A stretch of DNA of 64,000 bases from Persicaria tinctoria (taxonomy: Eukaryota; Streptophyta; Magnoliopsida; Caryophyllales; Polygonaceae): NCBI GenBank assembly GCA_037127255.1, contig JBANSL010000009.1:32071975-32135974 (forward strand), read 5' to 3'. Of the stretch, positions 43,575 through 55,384 are shown piece by piece. The notes under the pieces were generated by a model. The model did not search any database. It was not told the origin of the DNA and saw only the letters and a list, made by a program, of their open reading frames with translations. The position numbers and the translations under genes were made by a program. Position 1 is the first letter of the stretch, and every line of letters starts with the position of its first letter.

Positions 43575-44259
43575 GGAATGAAAAGTGTATTAAAACTCCA
43601 CCAAAACCCTTTCCTTTTTTAAGATAAACAATTTTTTAAGAAAAATGTAGTGGGCCTCGATTTTTTATCACTCACCAACTCCAATCTTTGTTTTTTTTTA
43701 AATAATTTCGGTTGTTTTAAAATTTGTCAATTCTAGTGAAAAATGTTTTCCATAATGTCGAATAAAGTTCGGCTTTTTTCCCCATCGAGTTCAAATCAAA
43801 ATTTATCAATTCCACTGAATAATAATTTGTTTTTGTCCATGAATTTCAAATAAAAGAAACCAAAAATCTTCCAGTAATACTTACGATTTATAGGAATAAT
43901 GCTTCATATCACCGAATAATGTTTCATATTTCACATAAGGATCTCATAGTTGATGTGTTGAGATTAAAAAGAATGTCTTATATAAAAGAATAATCATTAG
44001 AAATTTACCGAATAATAATTGTAATCAACTGAAAAAGGACAATTATCGTGAATAATATTTAGGATCCACTGAATAATAATTGTATTCCAATGAATAATCA
44101 TTAGAGATTCATCGATTGACAATCTCAATCTCCAAAGCTCATAATAAACTATGCAATTATGATAATCGAAACCATGAATCTCTTGTGCTATTCAAGCAAT
44201 CAGTGTAAAAAAAAAGCAATCAAAGATCAATTTTAGAGAGCACTTGCACAAATTATCAC

Positions 44260-44880
44260 TTCACCAATCAATTGCAAGGGGTATATACCTCACAAGCACA
44301 GGAGCCGACCGTCGCCGACCCTTCGGCTCTCCGATTGGAGCTCTGTGATCGTCTAGCAGGAGCAGCGGGAGGGGGGGGGGGGGGGAGCGGAGTTGGTAGT
44401 AGGTCGGCAAAATGAAGCGTGCATCGACGCCGCCGATCGGTGACACTCGTGAAGGCCCTCTGAATCCGACGGTGTTGTGCATCGACACCGCCCCGGGAGG
44501 AGTTTCCACCCTCAACTGCCATTGTCCCTCCCAGTCTCGCCTCCATGATGCTCCATCGCCACCACCGTCAAGATCTACATAATCCCTCCCTCCATCGTGC
44601 AAAAGGATTCCGTGAAGGAGGACGGTTGGGGAAGAGAGCGGAGGAAGGAGCTCACCACAACTACCGAGATCCGCCGATGTCGCAATCATCTCTGTTGTCT
44701 TTGGCCTCCTTCTCCTGGCGTCGGCTGCCCTTCTCCGCCCTCAATGACTTTACTGGGCTAACCACATGCTCGACTTGTCTGGAAAGCCGAACCAAGAACC
44801 ACCTCCGTGCACCGCCGCCTAGATTCCACTAGTCTCCTCCTCGACTTGCCGCCTTCAACTCGCCTTTGGGGCTCCAGTGC
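44260..44880. other. GC-rich insert with open frames, possible captured gene fragment
   Basis: The composition shifts sharply to GC-rich (with a G17 run at 44369-44385). Overlapping frames are open on both strands for up to 142 codons (44261-44689 minus). No domain is recognised, and the open frames may be a composition effect. The location inside a TIR element suggests gene capture. Confidence 0.4.
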
Positions 44881-45072
44881 TCCACGATGATGATGAAGCA
44901 TTTGCTAGGGTTTTATTCAATTCCTTTTACACACGCTACACTCCTGTGATTTTGAGTTTGTGCTTCTTTTCCATTTTTTTTTTAAAAACCACCCAATTGA
45001 TGTGACATCATCATAGCATTCTATTTCTTTTAGATCAACAGTTCAAAATTATGGACAAAGTACACCCTAGTG

Positions 45073-45074
<2 letters not shown>

Positions 45075-45166
<92 letters not shown>
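45075..45166. repeat. (TA)n(CA)n microsatellite
   Basis: About 30 TA repeats followed by about 16 CA repeats, right at the end of the TIR element. Confidence 0.95.
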
Positions 45167-45167
<1 letters not shown>

Positions 45168-46353
45168 TAGGGAGTGATTCCAGAGTGCACACCTTTTATA
45201 GTGTACCTTGTGCACAAATCTTGGCCATTGAGTGAATGAAACGGATGGTCACGATTAAAAGGGTTGTTTATTTATTTTTGTTTTAAATATGGGTGACCCG
45301 CATAAAAAAACCCACTTACTCTCTTGGACAATGGCGCGTGGGGCAATGGTGGGGCACTTTTTTTCCAGATATTCACGTTTTTCTATTTTTAAAAAAAGAT
45401 AACCCCTACTTCTTAGCTTTTTAAGCAAATGGGACCATTACTTACATTTTTTTTAGAAAAAAAAACCAAATCTAGTGTTTTAAAACTTGAATTTTTTTTC
45501 TGTTTATACGTGGTATGTAGGAAGGCCTATTGGGTACAATTGACGAAGTGACCCGTATAATTTTCAAGAGCTCAGCAGTTTGTGTGATACTTTCTCCACG
45601 TTCTGGTAGGAAGGGATGCAGCTTGATTGGGAGATCAGTGAGATGCCTGCATTTTATGTGGAATACATGTCCACATAAATGAATGTTAATTAGTACATAT
45701 ATTGTTGTTATGCATTCTGAATCTTATTTCCACTTTTCAACAACGTACCACGGATTGCTAAATGGATCAGAGATCCATTGAAATTGGTTCCAAGATGATT
45801 TCTAGTATGCCTTGTTAAGCTACTTTGAGTTAACAAAAATCCCAGGAAGCATATGGATAGAAGAGCCACAAGAAGGGTACCAAAGATTAGATGAACATCT
45901 TAGGGAGTTCTCTTAAGGATTTTTGTTGTCTTGTGTTGTGTGTAGGGAAGAGGAAGGTAGTATGTTATCTTCAACTAAGTTAACATATTTTTTAGATTTG
46001 GTTGACCGAGTATGAGGAAGACTACAAGTGCAAGTTTCCAAAGGCTTGCATTGGCATTCTACAAGAAGAAGCTATCATTGTATATGCATGGGACAAGGGG
46101 TAGGTGGTGGTTGTAGAAAGGTTAGTTGTCTCATTTTTGTTATGTAGGTGCTTCGACATCTCATTTGGGTGTCTTGTATTCGTTTGGATTGAATACATGC
46201 TTTTATTGAGTGTCCTTGTCATATTCGTGCTTGAGACTTGTATTATTGAATTTTTTATTGTGTTTTAGATGTGTTTTGAATGATGTAATTTATGTTTGTA
46301 TTTTGGATATATTTGTATTATAGATTTGTAAAATTATATAAAATTTATTTTCT
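45167..46353. other. Second copy of the TIR family's left end, then no recognisable gene
   Basis: 45180-45330 (GTGTACCTTGTGCACAAATC, later AAATATGGGTG...CCCACTTACTCTCTT) parallels 43320-43470 in the same orientation, so another member of the family starts here; its right end was not found. 45480-46350 is AT-rich with no convincing exons. Confidence 0.45.
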
Positions 46354-46839
46354 AGCCACGGGCATAGGCAGCAATAAAGTCACGAACAAGGCCATATGCA
46401 TAGCACGAATTTATTTTGGATATATTTGTATCATAGAACGAACAAGGCCATATGCATAGCCACGGGCATAGGCAGCAATAAAGTCACGAACTTAGCCACG
46501 AATTTCGCCACGGGAATAACTACGACCATAGCAAAAAAAGCCACCTAACTAGCCACGACAGTTGCCACGAAATCAGCCACGAAAAACGTTAGACATCTTG
46601 CACGTGCCAAGCCACGAAATCAGCCATGGCATACATCATGGCTAACATCGTCGCTATAGCCACGAATGACACGACCCCGACTCGGCCATGGGCATAGCCA
46701 TGGACTTGTCACATCGAGGCTATTAGCCATGAATGTTGGAAATATGGCATTTAGCGACGAGGCATATAGCCACGAATGGCGACGAGACCAACTCCCCTCT
46801 CATATTTGACCGTGGCTATTTCCTGTGCTTTTGGTAGTG
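46354..46839. mobile_element. CACTA terminus with subterminal repeats
   Basis: Ends GGCTATTTCCTGTGCTTTTG GTAGTG at 46839, the outward CACTA terminus. Upstream, AGCCACGAA/GCCACGGGC words occur more than ten times in 450 bp, the usual transposase-binding subterminal repeats. The opposite end was not identified. Confidence 0.75.
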
Positions 46840-47687
46840 TTTATCTGTTAATTACTAAATTGATGACCAACTCCCCACTTATATAGATATCCAAGGTACC
46901 ATGCATTTTTATAATTTCCAAAACTCTGTTGTTGAATATAATGCAATAGCATGCAATTCCATTTACAAAAAGGAAGGGTTTTCTGAATGAAAAAAAGGAT
47001 ACCTAGCAAAAATTAGGCAAAACTAAAAATTACTGTAAATTAACCCAAACATCCCAGATATTGCCCCCCAAAAAATAGAAGCCATACCTAGTACGACTGA
47101 GAGAGAAGTGCACAGACTGAGGAGTGAAGACACAGGTTGAGGAGTGAAGAGTAGGTGCAAATCCAAAGCTCCGCATAAAGTAGCCGCTTCCTTCTCAAGA
47201 GCAAAACTGAGTTCCTTCTCAAGAGAAAAACTGGCAACCCAAGGACTCAAATTGACTAGAGGAGTGAAGAGACTAGTGAGAGATGAAGGGCAATTTTATG
47301 TAAATCAAGTGTACATCGTGCGCTAGGGCTTGGATGTTCATGGTGTTCACATCAATTTTGCCTAATTGAGAGAGGACGAATCTGATTTTTTTTTAGAGAG
47401 AATGTATGAATTTGATTTGGCGAAAAGGAAAGTACACAATTAGGCTAGTGTTTCTATTTTTTATATTTATTAATTTGACCCATTCCGCGCCTCTTATTTT
47501 ATTTTTCCGCCAAAATTTTCACTTTTGAGCAACTGTTACCATAGAAGATAAAAGGTGTTAGAATAGAACATTTTTCCACCCTCTATGTTGTAATTTCTTG
47601 TTTGTAATTTCTTAGTTTATATATTGATTTGAATATTCATCCTCATTTTCCCATTCACAAAATGAGAGAGAGATAACTTGCACTCAC
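46840..47687. other. Intergenic or intronic DNA, no gene
   Basis: No confident exons. 47136-47270 holds small direct repeats (GAGGAGTGAAGA, CTTCTCAAGAG). It may be the 3' part of the CACTA transposase gene to the right. Confidence 0.45.
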
Positions 47688-50600
47688 CACTTTCTCCTGT
47701 GCACTTGGACATTTTTCTATGCCATGTATCACAGTTGCTACCCATGGTGCTGGATGATTGTCTTTTTGAAAGTCTTCAGCCCAATGACTTTTTGGCTTAG
47801 CGCCCGAGCTATGGTTAATCTGGTTTGGATTCTTTGTCCGATTCTTCTTGTTACGCTCGCTCAAGGCCTACATAATATCATATGTAAAAACTCCAGTTGG
47901 ACGTCTGTTGTTGCAGGAGTAAGTCAAGTATAGAATAGAATATGGTTTAGAACGACTCCCCTGTCTCAGCAAATAATTACAAGACTTCCTCCCGTTGTAG
48001 TAAGAGAAAAGTCAGGATCGAATCCACGAGGAAGCACGTCAGCAGTTCTCAGGTAGCTATCAGATTCTCACAATAGCAGCAGAACAGACAGAAACACAAA
48101 CAGAAGCAGAAATAAAATAGAAACAAATAATCCCGGCAAGGGCAACTAAAATAAAAGCAAAGACATAAGCAAACAAAGCAAACGAAAGCAAGGAACAAAG
48201 CAACTCGACAAAAGCTAATCGACAACAGCAAAGTACTTGACCAGACAACTCGACCGAGTTTTGTCGACACAGGTTGTCGATGTCGATAACTTCTCGACAC
48301 AAACTTGTCGATACAGAAAGTAAATCGCCAAAAAACAGCAATGCGAAGATCTCGACAAAAGAACTCGACGTCGACAAGATATGTCGATATCGACAACTCT
48401 TCGAAATCGATAAGAACAGAAATTTAAAGATGCAAAAGCTTTTCGAACACGGAACGAATGTAAACACGAAATAAACTTCAATAAACTAAAAGACTTCCAA
48501 GGCTAGGGTTTCAACACCACAACGGTAACCATGCAAAGTAACACATAAAGGCATAAAAGATCATGCTTTCCATCTAAATAACTTTCGTTATTAACAAATA
48601 GGAATATAGAGGCTTTCGCATAAACCCTAATTGTTACTAACCCTTTTCACATAATTAATCCAAGTTGCATTAAGATCACTTTCGCTTCAATAATACAAAC
48701 AAGGATCACCTTCAACTCTCGCAAAAGAATCATGCTCATAGGGAAAGAAGATGAATTGCACAAAAGATCTGACCTTTATCGCATCATCTCACATGGCCAC
48801 CATCGGGCTCACCCCAGCCCCAGAAGTGGGTGGACTACTCATGCCTCATCGCAATAACAGACATTGAATTGATGAAAGAAACTTGCATTAAAATAAACCA
48901 AAGTTTACAACCGCTCGAAGCCAACTCCGCTCTCGCTTCACAACTCCAACCGGCTGCTCACTCTCTCTCCCTCTCTACTTCTCCTACTTACTTCTCTCTG
49001 AAATTGAATCTAACTGAAATTGAATTGTCTGTAACTTGGAATGAATCAAAAGTCAGCCCCTAGGGCCTTATTTATAGGCTTCTAATCCTTGCTAATCAAG
49101 GATAGAAGATATCTATCTTTATCTAAAACTATATCTAAAACTTAATGATAAATAAATAACATAGTGTAAGTAAATAAAATAGATAGACTAGGATTATATC
49201 TAATGTGTGGACATCTTCTTTGGTCTTGATAGATCTTGATAGATTCGGATAGAATTCGTCGAATCTTGGCTTGCAAGTAATCTCCTTTCTCTTCGGACTT
49301 CTCCTCGATCTCGGCTACTGCAGTCCTCGATATGTCTCCTCGATGTCGACAAATCTTGTCGACGTCGAGTAAAATCTTCGTCTTCAGCTCAGCAACTCGT
49401 ACTCGACGTCAAGTGCACATGTCGAGTAGAAACTTGTCGATGTCGACAAATCTTGTCGATATCGAGTAGTTTTCTCAGCTTCCAGCTCTGTTCGTAAAAC
49501 GCACTTTCCCGCTGCCTCGGTTGTCGGATTGACGCATATGACCATGCGTTGGAAAGCTCTTTCCGAGGGCTACAACTCTCATGAAGACATCACAGCCTGA
49601 TTTAGAATGATGAAAGCCGGAAATTGGCCTTCTCTCCAGCTGCACCATTCTTGGCTTCTCCATAAGTTTCCATTAAGCTCCAAAATGCGTCCGATTTCTG
49701 TCAAATATAACAAAAACTTGTGTAGACCTCCATATATTGCAAATAAGTGTAAACTACACATATTTTGTATCATTCAAGCCCAAATGCATGAAATGCATGC
49801 AGAAATCGATATAAAAGATAATGTAAAACATGGCTAATTAGGCTCACAACAACGTCTATAAAGAAAACAGTAGTAGACACAAGTAGAAACAAAACATTAG
49901 AATATTGAAATAGTAGACACGGTCATATGAGGGAAATTACCTTTTTCTCTTCGTCACAAAACTCACTCATCACCAGGTAATGCCACTAATCCTCTCGCAT
50001 CTCAAACTCAAGTGGAGTAGGTGGCCCATACTCCAAGAAGTGTTGATGGAAATCATACTTCCAATAAGAGTAAATGCGGTATGCTTTTTTCTTGATGAAA
50101 GTCTTCATTCTCTTGTCATCTGGTATTTCATAATACATCTACAGGTGCAAATGTAATGAGGTTTTAGTTTCCATTTCATTATTGAAGAAGATAAGAAATG
50201 TTATGGAATCAAACATTTGCAAATCATTTAATTTGTTAAGCCTGGATAGTTGTATGGCTTAGAGTTTTGAAATAAAAATAAGTTGTTGAGGTTGGTGTGT
50301 TAAGAAAGAAGGATTTGAACTTTGTGCTTGCCTTGCATTTCTGATTCATATATGAACTTTGATTAGGTGCACATTTATCTTTCTTTATTTAATATTTTGA
50401 ACTGACTTTTGTAAGTGGTTTTATTGTGTCCATGGTGCTTTAGTCAATCATCTTTCATCTAGGCAATTATCATACCTCTTTTTTCATGCTTTGCTTATGA
50501 GCTTGTATGCATAATTGACGATGATGATGAATTTAAATAAACTTCAGGTACTATTTATACTTCGTATATAGCCATTATCTGCCATGAGTAATTGCTAATT

Positions 50601-51600
50601 AAATTTATAAACTATAGCAGATCACAATATTTAGCAGATCAACAAGTATAATCTACCTAAATGAAGTCTGTAGAAAACTATAAAATTTATAAGCTTTTAA
50701 GAAGTATGGAAAAGGATACCTCCATGTAATCCATGAGCGGGGCTTTTTGATCTTTAGTGAGTTTATTGTACGTCAAGGCAAGCATGGGAACGTCTGATTT
50801 GATCGCATTGCCCATGTCTCGGACGAATGTGTTATAGAGCGGCCTCGGGTAAGGCGCGCCGTGGAACGGTGAGTACTCGAGCTTGAGCTTCTTCCCTGCA
50901 ACCTTTTTCATGTATCGGGTTTTCTTGCTCTTCACTGTGCGCCTCTTACCTACAAGATAAAACCAACACACTAAGTTTGATAAATTGACCAGGAGAGAAA
51001 TGCAATCATGATTCATGATTGCTGAAATTTCGTGCTCTTCATAGTTCATAACGGACATGAATAACAGTTTCTGGCCCCCCACATAAATCAAACGAGTACA
51101 TATTAATCTTCCTCTTCAACAGGGCATTCTCACATAAATCAAAATTTCTCAGGCCACGCATATAAATCAAAATTTCCTATTCATATTAATCTTCCTCTTC
51201 AACAGGGCATTCTCACATAAATCTTCCTTTTCAAACGAGTTCATATCAATTTCAGGCCTCCCACATAAATCAAAATTTCTCAAAATCAAGGCACAATGTG
51301 CTTACCACTCTTGCTCCGACATTGGATGCTCCTACGGGGCTCTGACTCCGGCGTTGGTGCCGCGCTGACTATTAATAATGAAGACCCACCCTCCAGCGCA
51401 GGTAGAGAGTCGATAGGAGGTGGTGGCGGCTGTTGCGGATTTAAGGGCTCCTTGGTGACCATCGACTCTATCTCCACCGCCTCTGGAGCAAAAGACTGAT
51501 AACCCTCCTCCAGCAGCAATGGTGGAGGCGTTGGAACCTTTGGAGCTGTCGAGAGGGCTTTCTTCCGCCGGGCTTCGAAAAGCCTCCCTTTTGGAGGCAT
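47688..51600 (-). pseudogene. CACTA-type accessory transposase gene (Transposase_24/TNPA-like), spliced, broken
   Basis: Four exons fit plant splice sites on the minus strand: 51306-51600 (MPPKGRLFEARRKK...), 50720-50949, 49941-50138 and 47688-47867. The exon 1-2 junction reads RSKSGKRRTVKSKK. Exon 2 has SPFHGAPYPRPLYNTFVRDMG; exon 3 TFIKKKAYRIYSYWKYDF; exon 4 ALSERNKKNRTKNPNQINHSSG, resembling the SExNKxNRxK...HTxGSK block of PTTA/En-Spm transposase genes. This family binds subterminal repeats. A TAG in exon 3 (after EMRED) breaks the frame. A solo LTR sits in the last visible intron. Exon limits are by eye. Confidence 0.6.
47906..49851 (-). mobile_element. Solo LTR of the second Athila-like family, TSD ACGTC
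   Basis: 1946 bp from TGTTGTTGCAGG to CTCACAACA (plus strand), with a perfect 5-bp TSD ACGTC at 47901-47905 and 49852-49856. Same family and orientation as the LTRs of the 53411-62259 element, but more diverged. A reverse TATAAATAAGG box lies near 49070. It carries several TCGATGTCGA decamers (48272, 49337, 49436). Confidence 0.95.
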
Positions 51601-52099
51601 GTCGGAGACGGGGAGAGGGAGAGGGAAAAATCGCCGGGAAGGGAGGAAAGGGAAGGAGGAGGATTCGACTTGGGGAGGATGGAGAGAATGAGGGCGAAAG
51701 TAGAGGAGTCGGCTTGCAACTGGGAAATTAGGGCAAAGGATTTGGGGATTGTGTTTTAATAATCACCACTCAAGTGACGAACAAACAATTCCCAAGTGAC
51801 CACCCTCCAAATATGTTCGAATTTTTCATTGAAATATAAGATGGAAAGATGGAAAAATTAAGAGGGGAAATTCCCGCCATGGTCAAGTATGTTCTGGCGA
51901 CAAACATACCCTATGTTCATCGCTTGAGTGTCACCAGAATTATAAAAACTCCACTTGACATTTGCTTACACCATGTATATCGATCTTTTCACACATCAAA
52001 CACACATAGACATAACCCAAATTTAATCATTTTAGGGAAAAAACAAATCATCCTCTATATCATCAAATACATATGGATAGCCATAAATCGAAGGCATTA
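51601..52099. other. Upstream region of the accessory transposase gene
   Basis: G/A-rich 5' leader-like sequence (51600-51740, minus-strand transcript sense CT-rich), then AT-rich spacer with no gene. Confidence 0.45.
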
Positions 52100-52766
52100 T
52101 CAATCATCATAATCATTCGGATTTATGTCGTCATCTTCCTCTTCTTCCTCGCCGTCCTCTTCGTCTTTGTCATCCTCTTCATCTTCATCGTCTTCTTCAT
52201 ATTCTTCCACGCTGACTTCCTCATCGTCTTCCTCCGCCTCTTCCTCTTCGGGTACTTGAAGATCAATTGTTAAATCAAACACTCCCGTGAAGTAGTGGAT
52301 CGGACCGTGTTCTTGATATGTTTGTTGACAATCAACGACAAGCTCATCCTCATGGATCGCAAGTGTGCGAGGATCGTACACGCTCCTATGTGACATCACG
52401 TTCACTACTTTCCAAGCTTCACCTGCACTTAAACAACACAACTGGCATGCGAGTAGGATATAGGAGCTCAACCACTTGTTCGAGTATCCCATAGTAGTTT
52501 GCATTCTCTGTCTCCACCATGACTCCAGAATTTTGCGTCCTCAAAGCTTGATCTCTAGTCCACGATACAAACTTCACCCCGTTTACATAACATGTGGAAT
52601 AGATCCAACATTCTTGTGGTCTTTTTTCCAAGTTGAGAACCTCTGGTTTAAGGAAGGGGTCCCCGTCTCGGTGCAACTGAACAACATGTATGACATAACA
52701 GATTACAATACTGCAGTTTCCAAAACAAACATAAGCTGAGATATGGGAAGTAGTATCCTTACCCAT
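52100..52766 (-). pseudogene. CACTA transposase C-terminal region (DUF4216-like) with acidic tail
   Basis: Frame 52766-52419 encodes CWIYSTCYVNGVKFVSWTRDQALRT, then TQNSGVMVE, NYYGILEQVVELLYP and VVLFKC, the hallmark order of DUF4216 in plant CACTA TNP2-type proteins. After a frame change or intron near 52431 it continues as EAWKVVNVMSHRS and a strongly acidic tail of about 45 Glu/Asp-rich residues to the stop at 52100. Together with the accessory gene downstream on the same strand, this matches the usual two-gene CACTA order. The transposase core is missing. Confidence 0.7.
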
Positions 52767-53071
52767 TCGTTGAAATATCTATGAAAGTGGCTCTTGCGGT
52801 TCCTCTCATGATAATTTGAATTCAGTTGCTTGTAGAGACTTTCGTGTGCTTGCAATTAGGGTTCAACTTCAGGGCATTAAATCATAACTTTCTAGTGAGC
52901 CTCTGCAAACATAACTTCACTTAACATTTGGCTAGCAATTTCACTCTGTGGACGGATGAGGTCTGACACTATAGAAATAGCATACGACGATGCCTAACTA
53001 GTGGTTGCTTGTTTAGGGAACTCATCAACCCCCATGTATAAGATGCAGTATGTAGTAGACTCATCGATAGT
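52767..53071. other. CACTA-related spacer, no gene read
   Basis: Possible further minus-strand exon fragments of the transposase, too decayed to call. Confidence 0.35.
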
Positions 53072-53410
53072 CACTACAACAAATAATGAAATTTGCCACC
53101 CTTTCTAGCTTCGGCAGGTGTGTGCCATAGCAATTGGTACCATTTTGCCACCGCACTAGCTACGGCAACGTTACAATCAATATAAAAACTAGGGCGTTAG
53201 CTTCGGGTGAAGTTTCCATAGCTACACTTCCGTGAAAATAGAAAATAGCTACGGATGCTAGCTTCGGCGCTGCGGATTTCAATTTTTTATTTTTTTGGTA
53301 AAGTTCATCTCCCGACTCCCTTAACCCTAGCTAGTTAACAATTCATTTCCCTATCGTGCTACTCTGGACGCCGCCCAGATCCTCTCTCCAGATCTGAAAG
53401 GGTTGGGAGT
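53072..53410 (+). mobile_element. Left terminus of another CACTA element
   Basis: Begins CACTACAACAAATAATGAAA. Within 200 bp the words TAGCTTCGG and TAGCTACGG recur in both orientations, as subterminal repeats. It faces right and is interrupted at 53411 by the Athila-like element; its body should continue at 62265. Confidence 0.7.
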
Positions 53411-55369
53411 TGTTGTTGCAGGAGTAAGTCAAGTATAGAATAGAATATGGTTTAGAACGACTCCCCTGTCTCAGCAAATAATACAAGACTTCCTCCCGTT
53501 GTAGTAAGTGAAAAGTCAGGATCGAATCCACGAGGAAGCACGTCAGCAGTTCTCAGGTAGCTATCAGATTCTCACAGACACAGCAGAAAAGCACAGAAAC
53601 AAACACAGAAGCAGAAACAAATAATCCCGGCAAGGGCAACTAAAATAAAAGCAAATAAAAGACAGAAAGCAAGAAATAAAGCAAAGTAAATAAAGCAAGG
53701 CAAAAGCAAGCTGAAGTATTCGATCTCAATGAAGCAAGTCAACAACAGCAGACAAGTCGACAACAACAAAGAACTCGACCAGATTACTCGACAGAGTTTC
53801 CTCGACGTCGACAAAGGTTGTCGATGTCGACAAAACTCCTCGACACAAACACAGATCGACAAGAACAGAAGAAACTCGACTTCAGAACTTCTCGACGTCG
53901 ACAAGTGAACTCGATGTCGAGTAGATTCTTCGAAATCGATAAGAACAGAAACGTAAATTGCAAATGCTTTTCGGACAGAAACGAATGAAAACACGGAATT
54001 AATCAATAAACTAAAGACTTGCAAGGCTAGGGTTTCAACACCACAACGATAACCATGCAAAGTAACACATAAAGGCATAAAAGATCATGCTTTCCATCTA
54101 AATAACTTTCGTTATTAACAAATAGGAATATAGAGGCTTTCGCATAAACCCTAATTGTTACTAACCCTTTTCACATAATTAATCCAAGTTGCATTAAGAT
54201 CACTTTCGCTTCAATAACACAAACAAGGATCACCTTCAACTCTAGCAAAAGAATCATGCTCATAGGGATAGAAGATGAATCGCATAAAAAGATCTGACCT
54301 TTATCGCATCGCCTCACATGGCCACCGTCGGGCTCACCCCAGCCCCAGAAGTGGGTGGACTACTCACTCTTCATTGCAATAAAAGACATCTTCGTAAAAG
54401 AGGAAACTTGCATAAAAATAAACCAAAGTTTACAACCGCTCGAAGCCAACTCCGCTCTCGCTTCACAACTCCAACCGGCTGCTCACTCTCTCTCTCTCTC
54501 TCTACTTCTCCTACTTACTTCTCTCTGAAATTGAATCTAACTGAATTTGAATTGAATGAAAATCAGCCCCCTAGGGCCTTATTTATAGGCTTCTAATCCT
54601 TGCTAATCAAGGATAGAAGATATCTATCTTTATCTAAAACTATATCTAAAACTTAATGATAAATAAATAACATAGTGTATTTAAATAAAATAGATAGACT
54701 AGGATTATATCTAATGTGTGGACATCTTCTTTGGTCTTTGATAGATCTAGATAGATTCGGATAGAATTCGTCGAATCTTGGCTTGCAAGTAATCTCCTTT
54801 CTCTTCGGACTTCTCCTCGATCTCGGCTTCTGGAGTGCTCGACATGTCTTCTCGACATGTCTCTTCGATATCGACAAAAGTTGTCGATGTCTAGAAGTTT
54901 CTTCGTCTGGTGCTCGTGCTCGACGTCTAGAACACATGTCGAGTTGATAACTCCTCGATGTCGACAAATCTTGTCGATATCGATAACTTTCCTCAGCTCC
55001 CAGATCTGTTCGTAAAACGCACTTTCCCGATGCCTCGGTTGTCGGATTGACGCATATGACCATGCGTTGGAAAGCTCTTTCCAAGGGCTACAACTCTCAT
55101 GAAGACATCACCGCCTGATTCCGAACGATGAAAGCCGGAAATTGGCCTTCTCTCCAGCTGCACCATTCTTGGCTTCTCCATGACTTTCCATTAAGCTCCA
55201 AAATGCGTCCGATTTCTGTCAAATATAACAAAAACTTGTGTAGACCTCCATATATTGCAAATAAGTGTAAACTACACATATTTTGTATCATTCAAGCCCA
55301 AATGTATGAAATGTATGCAGAAATCGATATAAAAGATAATGTAAAACATGGCTAATTAGGCTCACAACA
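53411..55369 (-). repeat. 3' LTR of the Athila-like element
   Basis: Element-sense TGTTGTGAGCC (55369) to CCTGCAACAACA (53411). Reverse TATAAATAAGG near 54583. Decamers at about 53817, 53908 and 54955. Confidence 0.95.
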
Positions 55370-55384
55370 AACACCCCATACTTA
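55370..55384 (-). promoter_or_regulatory. Polypurine tract
   Basis: Minus strand AAGTATGGGGTGTT immediately before the 3' LTR. Confidence 0.7.

Larger units (their letters stand above)
43314..45077. mobile_element. TIR element carrying a SINE and a GC-rich insert (Pack-MULE-like?)
   Basis: The left end TACCCTAAGGGTGTACTTGT and the inverted right end TACCCACTAGGGTGTACTTT are related over about 60-80 bp (shared GTTGATYWAAGA and AATAGATGGC-like words). The inside has a SINE at 43480, AT-rich DNA and an unusual GC-rich block at 44260-44880. No transposase is visible. The flanks are too AT-rich to fix a TSD. A non-autonomous element that captured gene DNA is my best reading. Confidence 0.5.

Noticed and set aside
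44261..44689. Minus-strand 142-codon protein gene
   Set aside because: Long frames are open on both strands of a GC-rich block with a G17 run; no recognisable domain, so kept only as a possible captured fragment.
48049..48481. Cysteine/phenylalanine-rich minus-strand ORFs, repeated near 53572 and 60477
   Set aside because: They lie in LTRs, are caused by AC-rich sequence, and differ in frame between LTR copies.
52100..52260. Host acidic nuclear protein
   Set aside because: The acidic tail continues a DUF4216-like CACTA transposase frame and is adjacent to other CACTA exons.
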